Counted from the stretch's first letter, positions 25,360 through 34,026 are shown. The stretch is 64,000 bases of DNA from Streptomyces roseochromogenus subsp. oscitans DS 12.976 (GCF_000497445.1 NZ_CM002285.1:290938-354937); one strand, 5' to 3'. Notes: generated by a model from the letters alone, not told the origin. A program made the numbers and translations.

Positions 25360-25854
25360 CTAGGGAATGACGATTCCGCGCTCGCGCTCTGCGGGCTGCG
25401 GCGGTAGTCCGGGCAACGTGACCCGTGCGGGCCTCTCCGAGACCGCGGCCGCGGCCGCGCGATGGTGCAGTCCTGCGGCGGCGGCCACATAGTCCCGGGA
25501 CATGAGCAGCCCCACCAGCTGTCCATGCCGGTCTGTGACCGGAAGGGCGTCGGTGTCCTCCTCCGTCATGACGGATGCCGCGTGCGACACGGACTCCTCC
25601 GGGTGGATCCGCGCGGTCCGGCGGGAGCGCACGAGATCGCGCACCCTTCGCCGGGACAGCACATCGCCTGCGCAGGCCACAGCAAGTTCGGCCCGGTCCA
25701 GTACTCCGGCGCAGCAGCCGTCCGCGCGGACCACGGGCAGGGCTCGCTGTCCCGATCGTTCCAGGACCTCCCAGGCCATCAGCAGCGTCTCGTCCTCGCC
25801 GACCGAGTACGGCGCGGTGTTCATCAGACTCCGCACCTCCGGGTTCTCCATCAC
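25360..25854 (-). CDS. CBS-domain pair protein
   Basis: 164 residues starting at ATG 25854 or ATG 25851, behind AAGGAGG. Two CBS motifs are seen: VRSLMNTAPYSVGEDETLLMA with ALPVVRADGCCAGVLDRAEL, and RTARIHPEESVSHAASVM with ALPVTDRHGQLVGLLMSRD. Paired CBS domains bind adenosine nucleotides and sense energy state. Unlike the other five CBS proteins here, it has no BON domain. It is divergent from the metal ATPase gene and shares about 300 nt of control region with it. Confidence 0.85.
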   Translation of the reverse strand: MMENPEVRSLMNTAPYSVGEDETLLMAWEVLERSGQRALPVVRADGCCAGVLDRAELAVACAGDVLSRRRVRDLVRSRRTARIHPEESVSHAASVMTEEDTDALPVTDRHGQLVGLLMSRDYVAAAAGLHHRAAAAAVSERPARVTLPGLPPQPAERERGIVIP

Positions 25855-25986
25855 GGCCGCCTCCTTGTGCTGTAGCCAGGATCAACTGATCCGGCATTCC
25901 GCCCGTGCGGGGGAAGCCGCATGCCGGATGCCCGTTTCCCCTCCGCGTGCCTCTTCACGCTGACTCCTCGGCGACGGCCTGTCATG

Positions 25987-26051
25987 GGGCCTTACGGCCT
26001 CGGAATCGGCGATCGGACCTAATAAGCGGTTCAACAAAGGCCTTGCGGCCC
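25987..26051. promoter_or_regulatory. two GGGCC-type palindromes upstream of the P1B-5 ATPase
   Basis: GGGCCTTACGGCCT (25987-26000) and AGGCCTTGCGGCCC (26038-26051) keep the GGCCnnnnGGCC core of the recurring box. They lie in the 300-nt divergent region between the CBS gene and the ATPase. The rest of that region holds no gene. Confidence 0.4.
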
Positions 26052-26156
26052 TCCGGCAGAGCCATGCGTCCCCTGCCGCAGTCGTTGGTGTGGCGATGTG
26101 ATGGACGAAGCCAGTACCCGCAGATCGCCAACGCCGCGGGCGGCACGAGGTGTGCC

Positions 26157-28499
26157 ATGTATCGATTCTCCCGTCCAGCACGGTCATCCCCAGCACGGTC
26201 ATCCCCAGCGGCGCCGATGGCCCCGCCGCGGCTCGAACCCGTGCTGCTGGCGGTCACCTCGGCTGCGCTGGTCGCGGGCGGTGGCGCCTGGTTCAACGGC
26301 GACGGTGACCTTGCCGACCTGTTGTGGAGCCTGGGAACCCTGTCCGCCGTGCTCCCGGCCATGGGCTGGGTGCTGGCCGCGCTGCGGCGCGGACGGGCGG
26401 GCGTCGATCTGATCGCCGTCCTGGCCCTCGGCGGCACCCTGGCCGTCCACGAGTTTCTGGCCGGTGCCCTCATCGCGTCGATGCTGGCGACGGGCCGCAC
26501 GCTGGAGACTGCGGCGCGGCGGCGTGCCTACCACGACCTGCGGGCCCTGCTGGAACACACGCCGCGATCGGCCCGGCGTCGCACCGAAGCCGGCGTGGCC
26601 GCGATCCCGCTCGCGGACGTCGCCGTCGGTGACCTGCTCGTCGTGGGGCCGGGCGAGACGGTTCCGGTCGACGGGCGCGTGGAAAGCGCCGCCGCGGTCC
26701 TGGACGAGTCGGTGCTCACGGGGGAACCGCTGCATGTCGGCCGGGCTCGGGGCGAATCGGTCCGCAGTGGCGTGGTCAACGCCGGTGGAGCCTTCGACCT
26801 GCGCGCCACCGCGACCGAGCAGGACAGTACGTACGCCGGGATCGTACGGCTGGCCCGGCAGGCCGGCGCCGAGTCCGCGCCCGTCGTACGGCTGGCCGAC
26901 CGCTACGCGGCCTGGTTCCTGCCCCTGTCCCTGGCGGTGGCCGGGACTGCCTGGCTGGTGAGCGGCTCCGCGATTCGGGCGGTCGCCGTACTCGTGGTCG
27001 CCACCCCGTGCCCCCTCCTGCTGGCGGCGCCGGTCGCCGTGGTGTCCGGACTCTCCCGTGCCTCCCGTGTCGGTGTCGTCGTCCGGGACGGTGGCGCCCT
27101 GGAAAGCCTGGGCCGGGCGCGCACTCTCCTGCTGGACAAGACGGGCACGCTGACCCGGGGTCGCCCCCGTGTCGTCGACGTGATCGCCGCGCCCGGCTGG
27201 CAGCCGGCGGAGGTGCTCCGGCTGGCCGCTTCGCTCGACCAGTACTCGCCCCACGTTCTGGCGCGGGCCATCGTCGATGCCGCGCACGAGAGAAAGCTGA
27301 CGTTGTCGGTGCCGGCAAGCGTCACCGAAGAGCCGGGCGTGGGTGTTTCGGGCACCGTGGAGGGACGCCGAGTCCGCGTCGGCCGCTTCGAAATGCCCGG
27401 CGGCGGGCAGTCCTGGGCTCGTGCGGTGGACAACAGGGCGCTCCTCGACGGCGCGGCCGTCGCCTGGGTGTGCGCGGACGGTCAGGTCACGGGTGCCGTG
27501 CTGCTCCGTGACGCGCTGCGCTACGACGCCCACCGCACCCTGCGCCTTCTGCGGGCGGCGGGTATCTCCCGGCTCGTGATGCTCACGGGTGACCGGGCCG
27601 AGCCCGCGCGCGAGGTCGGCGCTGTTCTCGGCCTCGACGAGGTGCGCGCCGGACTCGGCCCGGCGGACAAGGTCGCCGCCGTACGCGCGGAACGCGACCA
27701 CGCGGTCACCGTGATGGTCGGCGACGGGGTCAACGACGCCCCGGCCCTGGCGGCCGCGGACGTCGGCGTGGCGATGGGTGCCCGAGGCGCCACCGCGTCC
27801 TCCGAAGCCGCCGACATCGTCCTGACCACCGACCGCGTCGACCGCCTGGCCGACGCCGTCTCCATCGCCGTACGGGCCCGGCGGATCGCCGTGCAGAGCG
27901 CCCTGGGCGGGATGGTGCTGTCCCTCGCCGCGATGGGCGTCGCCGCGGCCGGTCTGCTCCCTCCCGCGGCCGGAGCCCTGCTCCAGGAGGGCATCGATGT
28001 CGCGGTCATCCTCAACGCCCTGCGCGCCCTGAGGGTCGACCAGACCGCGCGGCCGGCCCTCACCCCCGATGCGGAAGCTCTTGTCCGCCGCTTCGCGGCC
28101 GAGCACGTCGACCTGCAGGAGGTGCTCGAAGCCGTGCGGGGTGCCGCCGACCGCCTCACCGACGGTCCGGGTCCGCGGGCCCTCGCCGCGGTCGAGGAGG
28201 CGTACCGGCTGCTCACCGAACGCCTGCTCCCCCATGAATACGCCGAGGAGCACCAGCTCTACCCTGCCCTCGCCCCCACGCTCGGCGGCCCTGAGGCCAC
28301 GGCCACCATGAGCCGGGCGCACGTGGAGATCGAGCGTCTGTCCCGGCGCATCGCCGCGCATCTGCGACTGGCCCACGACGCCGGCGGCCTGGCCGCGGGG
28401 CAGCTCGATGATCTGCGCTCCTGTCTGTACGGATTGCACACCGTCCTGTGTCTTCACTTCACGCAGGAGGAGGAGAACTACTTCTCGCTGGCCCGGTGA
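26157..28499 (+). CDS. P1B-5-type metal-exporting ATPase with C-terminal hemerythrin domain
   Basis: 780 residues from ATG 26157; ATG 26217 is an alternative. P-type ATPase motifs in order: TGEPL (actuator), membrane metal motif ATPCPLL (Cys285), DKTGTLT (Asp327), SPH in the nucleotide domain, and VGDGVNDAPALA. TPCP instead of CPC or SPC defines the P1B-5 group, whose Sinorhizobium member Nia exports Ni/Fe and carries a hemerythrin tail. The same tail is present here from about 640: LLPHEYAEEHQLYP, AHVEIERLSRRIAAHL and HTVLCLHFTQEEENYFSL give the His/Glu ligands for a di-iron site. It probably exports Fe2+ or Ni2+ and senses O2 or iron. No N-terminal metal-binding domain is present. Confidence 0.9.
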   Translation: MYRFSRPARSSPARSSPAAPMAPPRLEPVLLAVTSAALVAGGGAWFNGDGDLADLLWSLGTLSAVLPAMGWVLAALRRGRAGVDLIAVLALGGTLAVHEFLAGALIASMLATGRTLETAARRRAYHDLRALLEHTPRSARRRTEAGVAAIPLADVAVGDLLVVGPGETVPVDGRVESAAAVLDESVLTGEPLHVGRARGESVRSGVVNAGGAFDLRATATEQDSTYAGIVRLARQAGAESAPVVRLADRYAAWFLPLSLAVAGTAWLVSGSAIRAVAVLVVATPCPLLLAAPVAVVSGLSRASRVGVVVRDGGALESLGRARTLLLDKTGTLTRGRPRVVDVIAAPGWQPAEVLRLAASLDQYSPHVLARAIVDAAHERKLTLSVPASVTEEPGVGVSGTVEGRRVRVGRFEMPGGGQSWARAVDNRALLDGAAVAWVCADGQVTGAVLLRDALRYDAHRTLRLLRAAGISRLVMLTGDRAEPAREVGAVLGLDEVRAGLGPADKVAAVRAERDHAVTVMVGDGVNDAPALAAADVGVAMGARGATASSEAADIVLTTDRVDRLADAVSIAVRARRIAVQSALGGMVLSLAAMGVAAAGLLPPAAGALLQEGIDVAVILNALRALRVDQTARPALTPDAEALVRRFAAEHVDLQEVLEAVRGAADRLTDGPGPRALAAVEEAYRLLTERLLPHEYAEEHQLYPALAPTLGGPEATATMSRAHVEIERLSRRIAAHLRLAHDAGGLAAGQLDDLRSCLYGLHTVLCLHFTQEEENYFSLAR
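26175..26204 (+). repeat. two tandem copies of a 15-bp unit
   Basis: CCAGCACGGTCATCC occurs twice back to back, plus a partial third. If ATG 26157 is used, it encodes a repeated five-residue stretch (RSSPA). If ATG 26217 is the true start, it lies in the leader. Confidence 0.7.
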
Positions 28500-28509
28500 G
28501 CGGCCCACC

Positions 28510-28525
28510 GGGGCCACTCGGCCCC
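28510..28525. promoter_or_regulatory. GGGCC-type palindrome upstream of the acyl-CoA synthetase/GNAT gene
   Basis: GGGGCCACTCGGCCCC is a near-perfect palindrome centred 89 nt before ATG 28607, right after the ATPase stop. It suggests a separate promoter for 28607. Confidence 0.5.
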
Positions 28526-28606
28526 GCCGCTTACCCGCTCAGCCCCTGTGGCCGAGGGAGCGGGCGCCCGACGCTGAAGGGGAAGCGTCCGGAGGGAGGT
28601 CTCGCG

Positions 28607-31309
28607 ATGACCGGCATCCAGGAAGCCCCAGTGCACGCACTGCTGAGCGACGGCACCACCGTGCGGATACGGCAGGCGGGCCCGGCGGACCGCGAAGAGG
28701 TGCTGCGGCTGTACCAGGAGATGTCGCCGGAGAACCTGCGGCTGCGGTTCTTCTCCGTCAGCCCGGCCTCCGCCCGGGAGGCGGCGGACCGGGTGGCCGC
28801 GGGCGAGCGGCCCGGCTATCGGGCGCTGGCCGCCGAGCACAAGGGACACGGGTATGAGGGACATCTGGTGGGCCTGGCCGAATACGAGGTCCTGCCGCCC
28901 GGTGGCACCGCGGACATCTCGGTGGCCGTCGCCGACGGATGGCACCACCGGGGTGTGGCCACGCTGCTGCTGGAACACCTGGCGGACGCGGCCCGTACGG
29001 CAGGCGTGACGGCGTTCAGCGCGGACGCCCTGTCCGAGAACCACGACATGCTGAAGGTCTTCCACGACCTGGGACTGCGCGTCACCCGCCACTTCGACGG
29101 ACCTGAGGTGCACTGCACGGTCGAACTCACCGAGGACGACGCCTACTTGAACGCCGTCGAGGCCCGGGGACGGGTCGCCGACGTCGTCAGCATGCAGCCG
29201 CTGCTGCGGCCGAGGGCCGTCGTGGTGATCGGTGCGGGCCGCAGGCCGGGTTCGGTGGGACGGGCAATACTCCGGAACATCGGTGCCGACGCCTACACCG
29301 GGCCGGTCTTCGCCGTACACCCGGAGGCCGACACGATCGCCGGGGTGCACGCCTACCGGTCCGTCGCCGACCTGCCGCGGGTGGCCGACCTGGCCGTGAT
29401 CGCCGTACCGGCCGCAGCCGTTCCCGAAGTGGCCGAGCAGTGCGGCAAGGCAGGCGTGGGCGCTCTGCTGGTGGTGTCCGCGGGCCTGGACCGGCATCAG
29501 TCCGGTGCCCTCATGGACGCGTGCCGGCGCCACGGCATGCGGCTCGTCGGCCCGAACTGCCTGGGCCTGGCCAACACCGAGGACGGCGTCCGGCTCGACG
29601 CGACCTTCGCCGCGCACCGTCCCGGGCCCGGCACCGCCGGTGTCGCCGTACAGTCCGGCGGTGTCGGCATCGCGCTGCTGGACGGGCTCGCCCGGCTCGG
29701 CATCGGCGTGTCCAGTTTCGTCTCACTCGGCGACAAGTACGACGTCAGCGGCAACGACATGCTCCAGTGGTGGGAAAGCGACGGGCACACCGACCTGGCG
29801 CTGCTGCACCTGGAGTCGTTCGGCAACCCGCGCGCCTTCTCCCGTACCGCCCGCCGGGTGGCCCGCACGATGCCGGTGCTCACCGTCGACGCGGGCCGGT
29901 CCGAAGCCGGACGGCGCGGTGCGGCCTCCCACACCGCGGCGGCGGCCGTACCGACCATGACCCGGCAGGTCCTGTTCGCCCAGGCCGGCATCACCGCGAC
30001 ACGGACCATCGGCGAACTCCTGGACACCGCCGCCCTGTTCCACGCACAACCTCTCCCCAGGGGCCCCAAGGTCGCCGTCGTCAGCAACGCGGCCGGAGTG
30101 GGCGTCCTGGCCGCCGACGCGTGCGCGGAAGCCGGACTCGACGTCCCATCGCTCGGCGCCGACCTGGTGAACGAGCTTCTCGGCCTGTTGCCGGACGGCG
30201 CCACCGCCACCAACCCCGTGGACGTGACCGCGGTGGTCGGAGAGGAGCAACTGCGTTCGTGCACAGGCCTCCTGGCCCGGCACGGGGCCGTCGACACCGT
30301 CCTGGTCACGCTGGTCCCCACCGCGGTCGCCACGGCCACCGGCGAGGACCTGGTGCGCGCGCTGACCCGGCCCCCGGGGCGGCTCCCCCGCCCGGTCCTC
30401 GCGGTCCTTCCCACTCAGGCGGCCCGTGTCGAGCTGCTGCCGACCGCCGTCGAGACCACCGTCCCCGCCTACTCGGACGCGGAGGACGCGGCCCGCGCCC
30501 TGGCCCGCGCCACCGCCCGCGCCCACTGGCTCTCCCGGCCGCCCAGCCGCGTACCGGAGTTGCCGGACGTGGAGACCGGTCGCGCGCGGGAGATCGTCGC
30601 CGCATACCTGGACGGCAACCCGGAAGGTGGCTGGCTCGATCCGCAGGCGACCGCGACGCTCCTGGGTTGCTACGCCATCCCGCAGATCCCCTGGGCATGG
30701 GCGCGGGACGAGGACGAAGCCGTCACCGCGGCGGAGCGGCTCGCGGGACCTGACGGGCGGGTCGTGATGAAGGCCTACTGGCCAGGGTTGCTGCACAAGA
30801 GCGAGCAGCACGCTCTGCACCTGGACCTGCAGAACCTGTCCCAGATCAGAGCCGCTCACCGGGATCTGGTCACCCGGTTCGGTGACCGGATGACCGGCGT
30901 GGTCGTCCAGCCGCTCGCGGAACGCGGCACCGAACTGTTCGCCGGCGTCGTCCAGGACGACGTCTTCGGACCGCTGGTGGTGTTCGGGCTCGGCGGTACG
31001 GCGACGGAGCTGCTCGCCGACCACGCGGCCCGGCTGGCCCCGCTGACCGAGCTCGACGCGCACGACCTGCTGACCTCGCCCCGCTGTTCCCCGCTGCTGT
31101 TCGGGTACGCCGGCAGCCCCGCCGCCGACCTCGGTGCCCTGGAACAGCTGCTCCACCGGCTGTCCCGGATGGCCTCGGACCTGCCCCAGCTGGCGGACGC
31201 CGATCTCAACCCGGTGCTGGCCGGGCCGCACGGGATCACGACGCTCGATGCCCGCATCCGGCTCGTTCCGCGCCAGGCTCACGACCCGTACCTGCGCCGA
31301 CTGCGCTGA
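28607..31309 (+). CDS. GNAT domain fused to NDP-forming acyl-CoA synthetase (Pat-type protein)
   Basis: 900 residues from ATG 28607 with GGAGGGAGG upstream. Residues 10-165 are a GNAT acetyltransferase (VRIRQAGPADREEVLRLYQE; HRGVATLLLEHLADAA). Then come a CoA-binding Rossmann domain (PRAVVVIGAGRRPGSVGRAI; MRLVGPNCLGLAN), a ligase-CoA domain (SLGDKYDVSGNDMLQWW; GAASHT) and an ATP-grasp domain from about 670 (VVMKAYWPGLLHKSE; VFGLGGTATELLAD). The order is reversed from Salmonella Pat, where GNAT is C-terminal. Such proteins acetylate lysines, for example on acetyl-CoA synthetase, in response to acetyl-CoA; it could also be an ADP-forming acetyl-CoA synthetase making ATP under low oxygen. It is followed by a CBS-BON gene 30 nt away. 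Confidence 0.88.
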   Translation: MTGIQEAPVHALLSDGTTVRIRQAGPADREEVLRLYQEMSPENLRLRFFSVSPASAREAADRVAAGERPGYRALAAEHKGHGYEGHLVGLAEYEVLPPGGTADISVAVADGWHHRGVATLLLEHLADAARTAGVTAFSADALSENHDMLKVFHDLGLRVTRHFDGPEVHCTVELTEDDAYLNAVEARGRVADVVSMQPLLRPRAVVVIGAGRRPGSVGRAILRNIGADAYTGPVFAVHPEADTIAGVHAYRSVADLPRVADLAVIAVPAAAVPEVAEQCGKAGVGALLVVSAGLDRHQSGALMDACRRHGMRLVGPNCLGLANTEDGVRLDATFAAHRPGPGTAGVAVQSGGVGIALLDGLARLGIGVSSFVSLGDKYDVSGNDMLQWWESDGHTDLALLHLESFGNPRAFSRTARRVARTMPVLTVDAGRSEAGRRGAASHTAAAAVPTMTRQVLFAQAGITATRTIGELLDTAALFHAQPLPRGPKVAVVSNAAGVGVLAADACAEAGLDVPSLGADLVNELLGLLPDGATATNPVDVTAVVGEEQLRSCTGLLARHGAVDTVLVTLVPTAVATATGEDLVRALTRPPGRLPRPVLAVLPTQAARVELLPTAVETTVPAYSDAEDAARALARATARAHWLSRPPSRVPELPDVETGRAREIVAAYLDGNPEGGWLDPQATATLLGCYAIPQIPWAWARDEDEAVTAAERLAGPDGRVVMKAYWPGLLHKSEQHALHLDLQNLSQIRAAHRDLVTRFGDRMTGVVVQPLAERGTELFAGVVQDDVFGPLVVFGLGGTATELLADHAARLAPLTELDAHDLLTSPRCSPLLFGYAGSPAADLGALEQLLHRLSRMASDLPQLADADLNPVLAGPHGITTLDARIRLVPRQAHDPYLRRLR

Positions 31310-31339
31310 CCGCAGCCCGAGCCCCGAAGGAGGTCCGCC

Positions 31340-32068
31340 ATGCAACCCACGAAGATCGGCGCCGTCATGACCGACGACGTCGTCACGGCCGGCTACGGCA
31401 CTCCGTTCAAGGACGTCGTCCGCCTCCTGCGCGAACATCGCATCAGCGGGCTGCCGGTGATCGACGAGGACGACAAGGTCATGGGTGTCGTCTCCGAGAC
31501 CGATCTGATGCGGCGCCAGGCGCGCCCGTCGGAGCCGGGCGGCCGTCCCGGCGCATGGGTACAACGGCTGCGGCGCGGTGCGCGGCGGGACGCCGCCAGA
31601 TCGCGGGCTCGTACGGCCGGGTGCCTGATGTCGGCGCCCGCCGTGACGGTGCCCGCGGAGGCGACTCTCCGCGAGGCCGCCCGGCTGATGACGCTGCACG
31701 GCATCGAGCGGCTGCCCGTGGTCGACGAGGAGGACCGGCTCGTCGGCATCGTCACCCGGCGCGATCTGCTGCAGGTCTTTCTGCGCTCCGACGAGGAGAT
31801 CCGGCAGGCAGTACGAAGCGAGGTGCTGGTCGACGCGCTGTGGCTCGGCCCGCACGTCGTCGAGGTCGAGGTGTACGACGGTGTGGTCACCCTCACCGGG
31901 CAGTTGGAGCGCCGTAGCGACGTCACGGTGGCGGTCGCCCTGACCCGGCGCCTGGACGGGGTGGTCGACGTGGTCGACCACCTCACCTGTCGCTTCGACG
32001 ACCGGCACCCACAATCTGCCGGACCGGCCGCGCGCGGCGAGGCCGACGACTGGTTGCGCAAGCTGTGA
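31340..32068 (+). CDS. CBS-CBS-BON protein
   Basis: 242 residues from ATG 31340 after GAAGGAGG. CBS 1 covers about 8-65 (IGAVMTDDVVTAGYGTPF; LPVIDEDDKVMGVVSETDL). A basic insert (LRRGARRDAARSRAR) separates it from CBS 2 (MSAPAVTVPAEATLREAA; LPVVDEEDRLVGIVTRRDLL). The BON domain follows at 155-215 (VVEVEVYDGVVTLTGQLERRS). CBS pairs bind adenine nucleotides; BON domains bind membranes or polymers. The long basic insert is unique among the five paralogues here. It is probably co-transcribed with 28607. Confidence 0.9.
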   Translation: MQPTKIGAVMTDDVVTAGYGTPFKDVVRLLREHRISGLPVIDEDDKVMGVVSETDLMRRQARPSEPGGRPGAWVQRLRRGARRDAARSRARTAGCLMSAPAVTVPAEATLREAARLMTLHGIERLPVVDEEDRLVGIVTRRDLLQVFLRSDEEIRQAVRSEVLVDALWLGPHVVEVEVYDGVVTLTGQLERRSDVTVAVALTRRLDGVVDVVDHLTCRFDDRHPQSAGPAARGEADDWLRKL

Positions 32069-32085
32069 TCCTCATCGAGCGGTTC

Positions 32086-32679
32086 TCAGCCGCCCGTTAC
32101 GTCGAGCTCGGCGTACATGCCGGCCGCGTAGTGACCGGGGACGTTGCAGAGGAGTTCGTAGCGGCCGGGCTGCAGCGTGAGTGTGGTCCAGCCCATCGCG
32201 CCCGGGGTGATGCCGTGGCCGCTGCCCGCTTGGCAGCTGCGGGAGGCTTCGCCCACGCTGCCCGTCTCGCTGATCCGTCCGTCGGGGCCGACGAGCCTCT
32301 CCCCCGCGAACTGGCCCGTCGGCAGCGGGAGCACGAGGACCTCGTGGGTGAGGGCACCGACGTTTCTCACCCGCAGTGAGATCGTCCCGGCCGGGACCGT
32401 CGCCGGCTGAGCGGTCAGGCGCATCATGCCCGTGGGGTACCAGGGGTACCGGCCAGGAGCGGGGCTCATCATGCCCGGGCCCATGTCGTCCGCGGTCACG
32501 TCCACGGTACGGCCGGGGAGAGCAGGCACCGCGCACCGCGCGGCCGGGGCCGTCCATCCCGGCGGGGCTGAGCCGTAAGTGCCAGTGGTGGCGAGCAAGG
32601 CGGTCGTCGCGATGCCCAGCACCACGGCTGCGGCAGCCACGGCGACGACCAGCCACAGCGTGCGTCGGCGCGTGGTCAC
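32086..32679 (-). CDS. membrane-anchored blue-copper (cupredoxin) protein
   Basis: 197 residues starting at GTG 32679, overlapping the SHOCT gene stop (GTGA). A single N-terminal helix (LWLVVAVAAAAVVLGIATTA) anchors or exports it. The C-terminal beta-barrel carries a full type-1 copper set: His112 in ALTHEVLVL, then Cys178, His183 and Met188 in LLCNVPGHYAAGMYA. A Met-rich stretch (MGPGMMSP, TGMMRL) could bind extra copper. It would act outside the membrane as an electron carrier or copper store. Pairing with a SHOCT protein in one operon suggests an extracytoplasmic redox or copper role. Confidence 0.85.
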   Translation of the reverse strand: MTTRRRTLWLVVAVAAAAVVLGIATTALLATTGTYGSAPPGWTAPAARCAVPALPGRTVDVTADDMGPGMMSPAPGRYPWYPTGMMRLTAQPATVPAGTISLRVRNVGALTHEVLVLPLPTGQFAGERLVGPDGRISETGSVGEASRSCQAGSGHGITPGAMGWTTLTLQPGRYELLCNVPGHYAAGMYAELDVTGG

Positions 32680-32942
32680 CGGTGCTCCCGCAGCGTCGCG
32701 AGGCGGCGTTGGTACTCGTCCTCGTCGATCTCTCCACGGGCGAATCGCTCTGCGAGCAGATCCTCCGCGCGCCTGCTCGCCCCTCCGCCCTCGCCGGGCG
32801 GGGGCCAGCCTGGCTGGTGACTGCGGGCGCCGCTGAAGTAGTGGACGAGGGCGACGCCCCCGGCGATCAGCAGCCCCCAGAAAAGAATCATGATCACGGT
32901 CATGAGGAGCCATCCGCCCCCGCCCCAGCCGCCGTACCACAT
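32676..32942 (-). CDS. SHOCT-domain membrane protein
   Basis: 88 residues from ATG 32942, preferred because homologues begin MWY-G-GW and a GAAGGTGA site lies upstream; ATG 32975 would add 11 residues. One membrane helix (GWLLMTVIMILFWGLLIAGGVAL) is followed by a Pro/Gly linker and a SHOCT domain (AEDLLAERFARGEIDEDEY). SHOCT tails appear on oligomerising membrane proteins of unknown function. Translation is coupled to the cupredoxin gene. Confidence 0.85.
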   Translation of the reverse strand: MWYGGWGGGGWLLMTVIMILFWGLLIAGGVALVHYFSGARSHQPGWPPPGEGGGASRRAEDLLAERFARGEIDEDEYQRRLATLREHR

Positions 32943-33014
32943 CACGTCGATCACCTTCTTCGGCCTGCCGATCACCGACAGGCCCAGGATCGCTCGGCGC
33001 GGAACCGGTGGGGA

Positions 33015-33050
33015 GGGCCGTATGGGTCCGTGCCGGTGGCTGAACGGCCC
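33015..33050. promoter_or_regulatory. pair of imperfect GGGCC-type boxes upstream of the SHOCT-cupredoxin operon
   Basis: GGGCCGTATGGGTC (33015-33028) and TGGCTGAACGGCCC (33037-33050) are 22 bp apart centre to centre and lie 75-100 nt before the SHOCT start. Confidence 0.45.
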
Positions 33051-33079
33051 TCCGGAAGGGGCGGGGCAGCCCCCTCAGG

Positions 33080-33430
33080 CTCGCCGGGCCGTCGGCACGG
33101 CTGATGTCGATGGCCCCCTGGACGGAGCGCACGGCCTGGCAGGGCTCGGGGCGGAGTTCCGGGGCCCGGGTGGGGACGGCGTCCCGGTAGACGTCCAGGG
33201 CGGCCACGCCATGGGGCTGTCGACATAGACGGGTACGACGGCACGCCGGCGAAGCGGGCGCGCCCGCTTCGTCCTCGTGTCGGCGGTTGCCGTACGTCGA
33301 CTCCATGAGGAGTGCTTCAGCGCCCGAGAGCCGCCCTGGCGCAACTTCGCGCTGTCGCGCAGCACGATCCCGAACGGTACCGGTGAACCGTCGGTGGCCG
33401 TGATGTGCTGGTAGCGGCGGGAAGGACCCG
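33080..33430 (-). pseudogene. beta-CASP metallo-beta-lactamase nuclease remnant
   Basis: Pieces in several minus frames match the second half of beta-CASP RNases: ITATDGSPVPFGIVLRDSA, AEALLMESTYGNRRHEDEA, VPVYVDSPMA, LDVYRDAVPTRAPELRPE and QAVRSVQGAIDISRADGPA. The ESTYGNR and VDSPMA signatures are diagnostic. The metal-binding HxHxDH half is gone and at least two frameshifts are present. Confidence 0.65.
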
Positions 33431-33510
33431 TGGGAGACGCGGAGAAGCGGCCCGCGGCCGAGCACCGCGTGATCCGGATCCGCGAGAAGTGGACGGCCCT
33501 TCCCGTCGAG

Positions 33511-34026
33511 CTATGCCGTGGCAGGGTCCGTGGCTCCGCGTGCCGCAGCTGTCCGATGCCGGACGATCTCGTCCTCGACGCGCGCGACCAGCATGTCCAC
33601 CGCGGCGCCGACGGACGGCGACAGACCCGGTCCGAGAGAGGTGTCGGCCGTATCGACGGCGTACACCACGAGGCGGGCAGGCAGCCGGTCCAGCTCGTAC
33701 GCCACCTCGACGGCCTCGCCGAGTCCGCGCGGGAGGAGCGTCCCTGACCGCGTCGGTCGGCTGGGGTCCCATTCCAGACGGTGGATGCGGCCGGGGTGAC
33801 TCGGGTGCGGGTGCACCGCCTCCAGCACCACGGTCAGTTCGGTGCCGTCCCACAACCGGATCAGCCGCCCCGGATCGAGGTCGCACTCGGCAAGGACGGT
33901 GCCTGGTGGGAAAGGCCTCTTCAGCGCGTACTCACGCAGGCGGGACAGGACCGCCCCGCCGACGCCCGCGTCGTGCCGGGACGGGTCGCCGACCGCGATG
34001 ACCGCGATGCGCGTGGAGACACTCAT
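33511..34026 (-). CDS. hydrogenase maturation protease family protein, ligand-poor
   Basis: 171 residues from ATG 34026. IAVIAVGDPSRHDAGVGGAVL is the N-terminal family motif (usually GxGNxxxxDDGxG), LTVVLEAVHPH stands where VVIDA is normal, and LVVYAVDTAD is the C-terminal strand. These HyaD/HybD-type endopeptidases cut the tail of NiFe hydrogenase large subunits using a nickel site of Asp/Glu and His. The His of the usual SxHGL motif is replaced (LPRGLGEAVEVAYEL), and the middle Asp is Glu. No NiFe hydrogenase is in the window. It may serve a hydrogenase elsewhere or be a degenerating orphan. Confidence 0.78.
   Translation of the reverse strand: MSVSTRIAVIAVGDPSRHDAGVGGAVLSRLREYALKRPFPPGTVLAECDLDPGRLIRLWDGTELTVVLEAVHPHPSHPGRIHRLEWDPSRPTRSGTLLPRGLGEAVEVAYELDRLPARLVVYAVDTADTSLGPGLSPSVGAAVDMLVARVEDEIVRHRTAAARGATDPATA

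Noticed and set aside
26199..28517. 772-codon minus-strand ORF opposite the P-type ATPase
   Set aside because: Same antisense artefact; no domain, and it covers exactly a well-supported gene.
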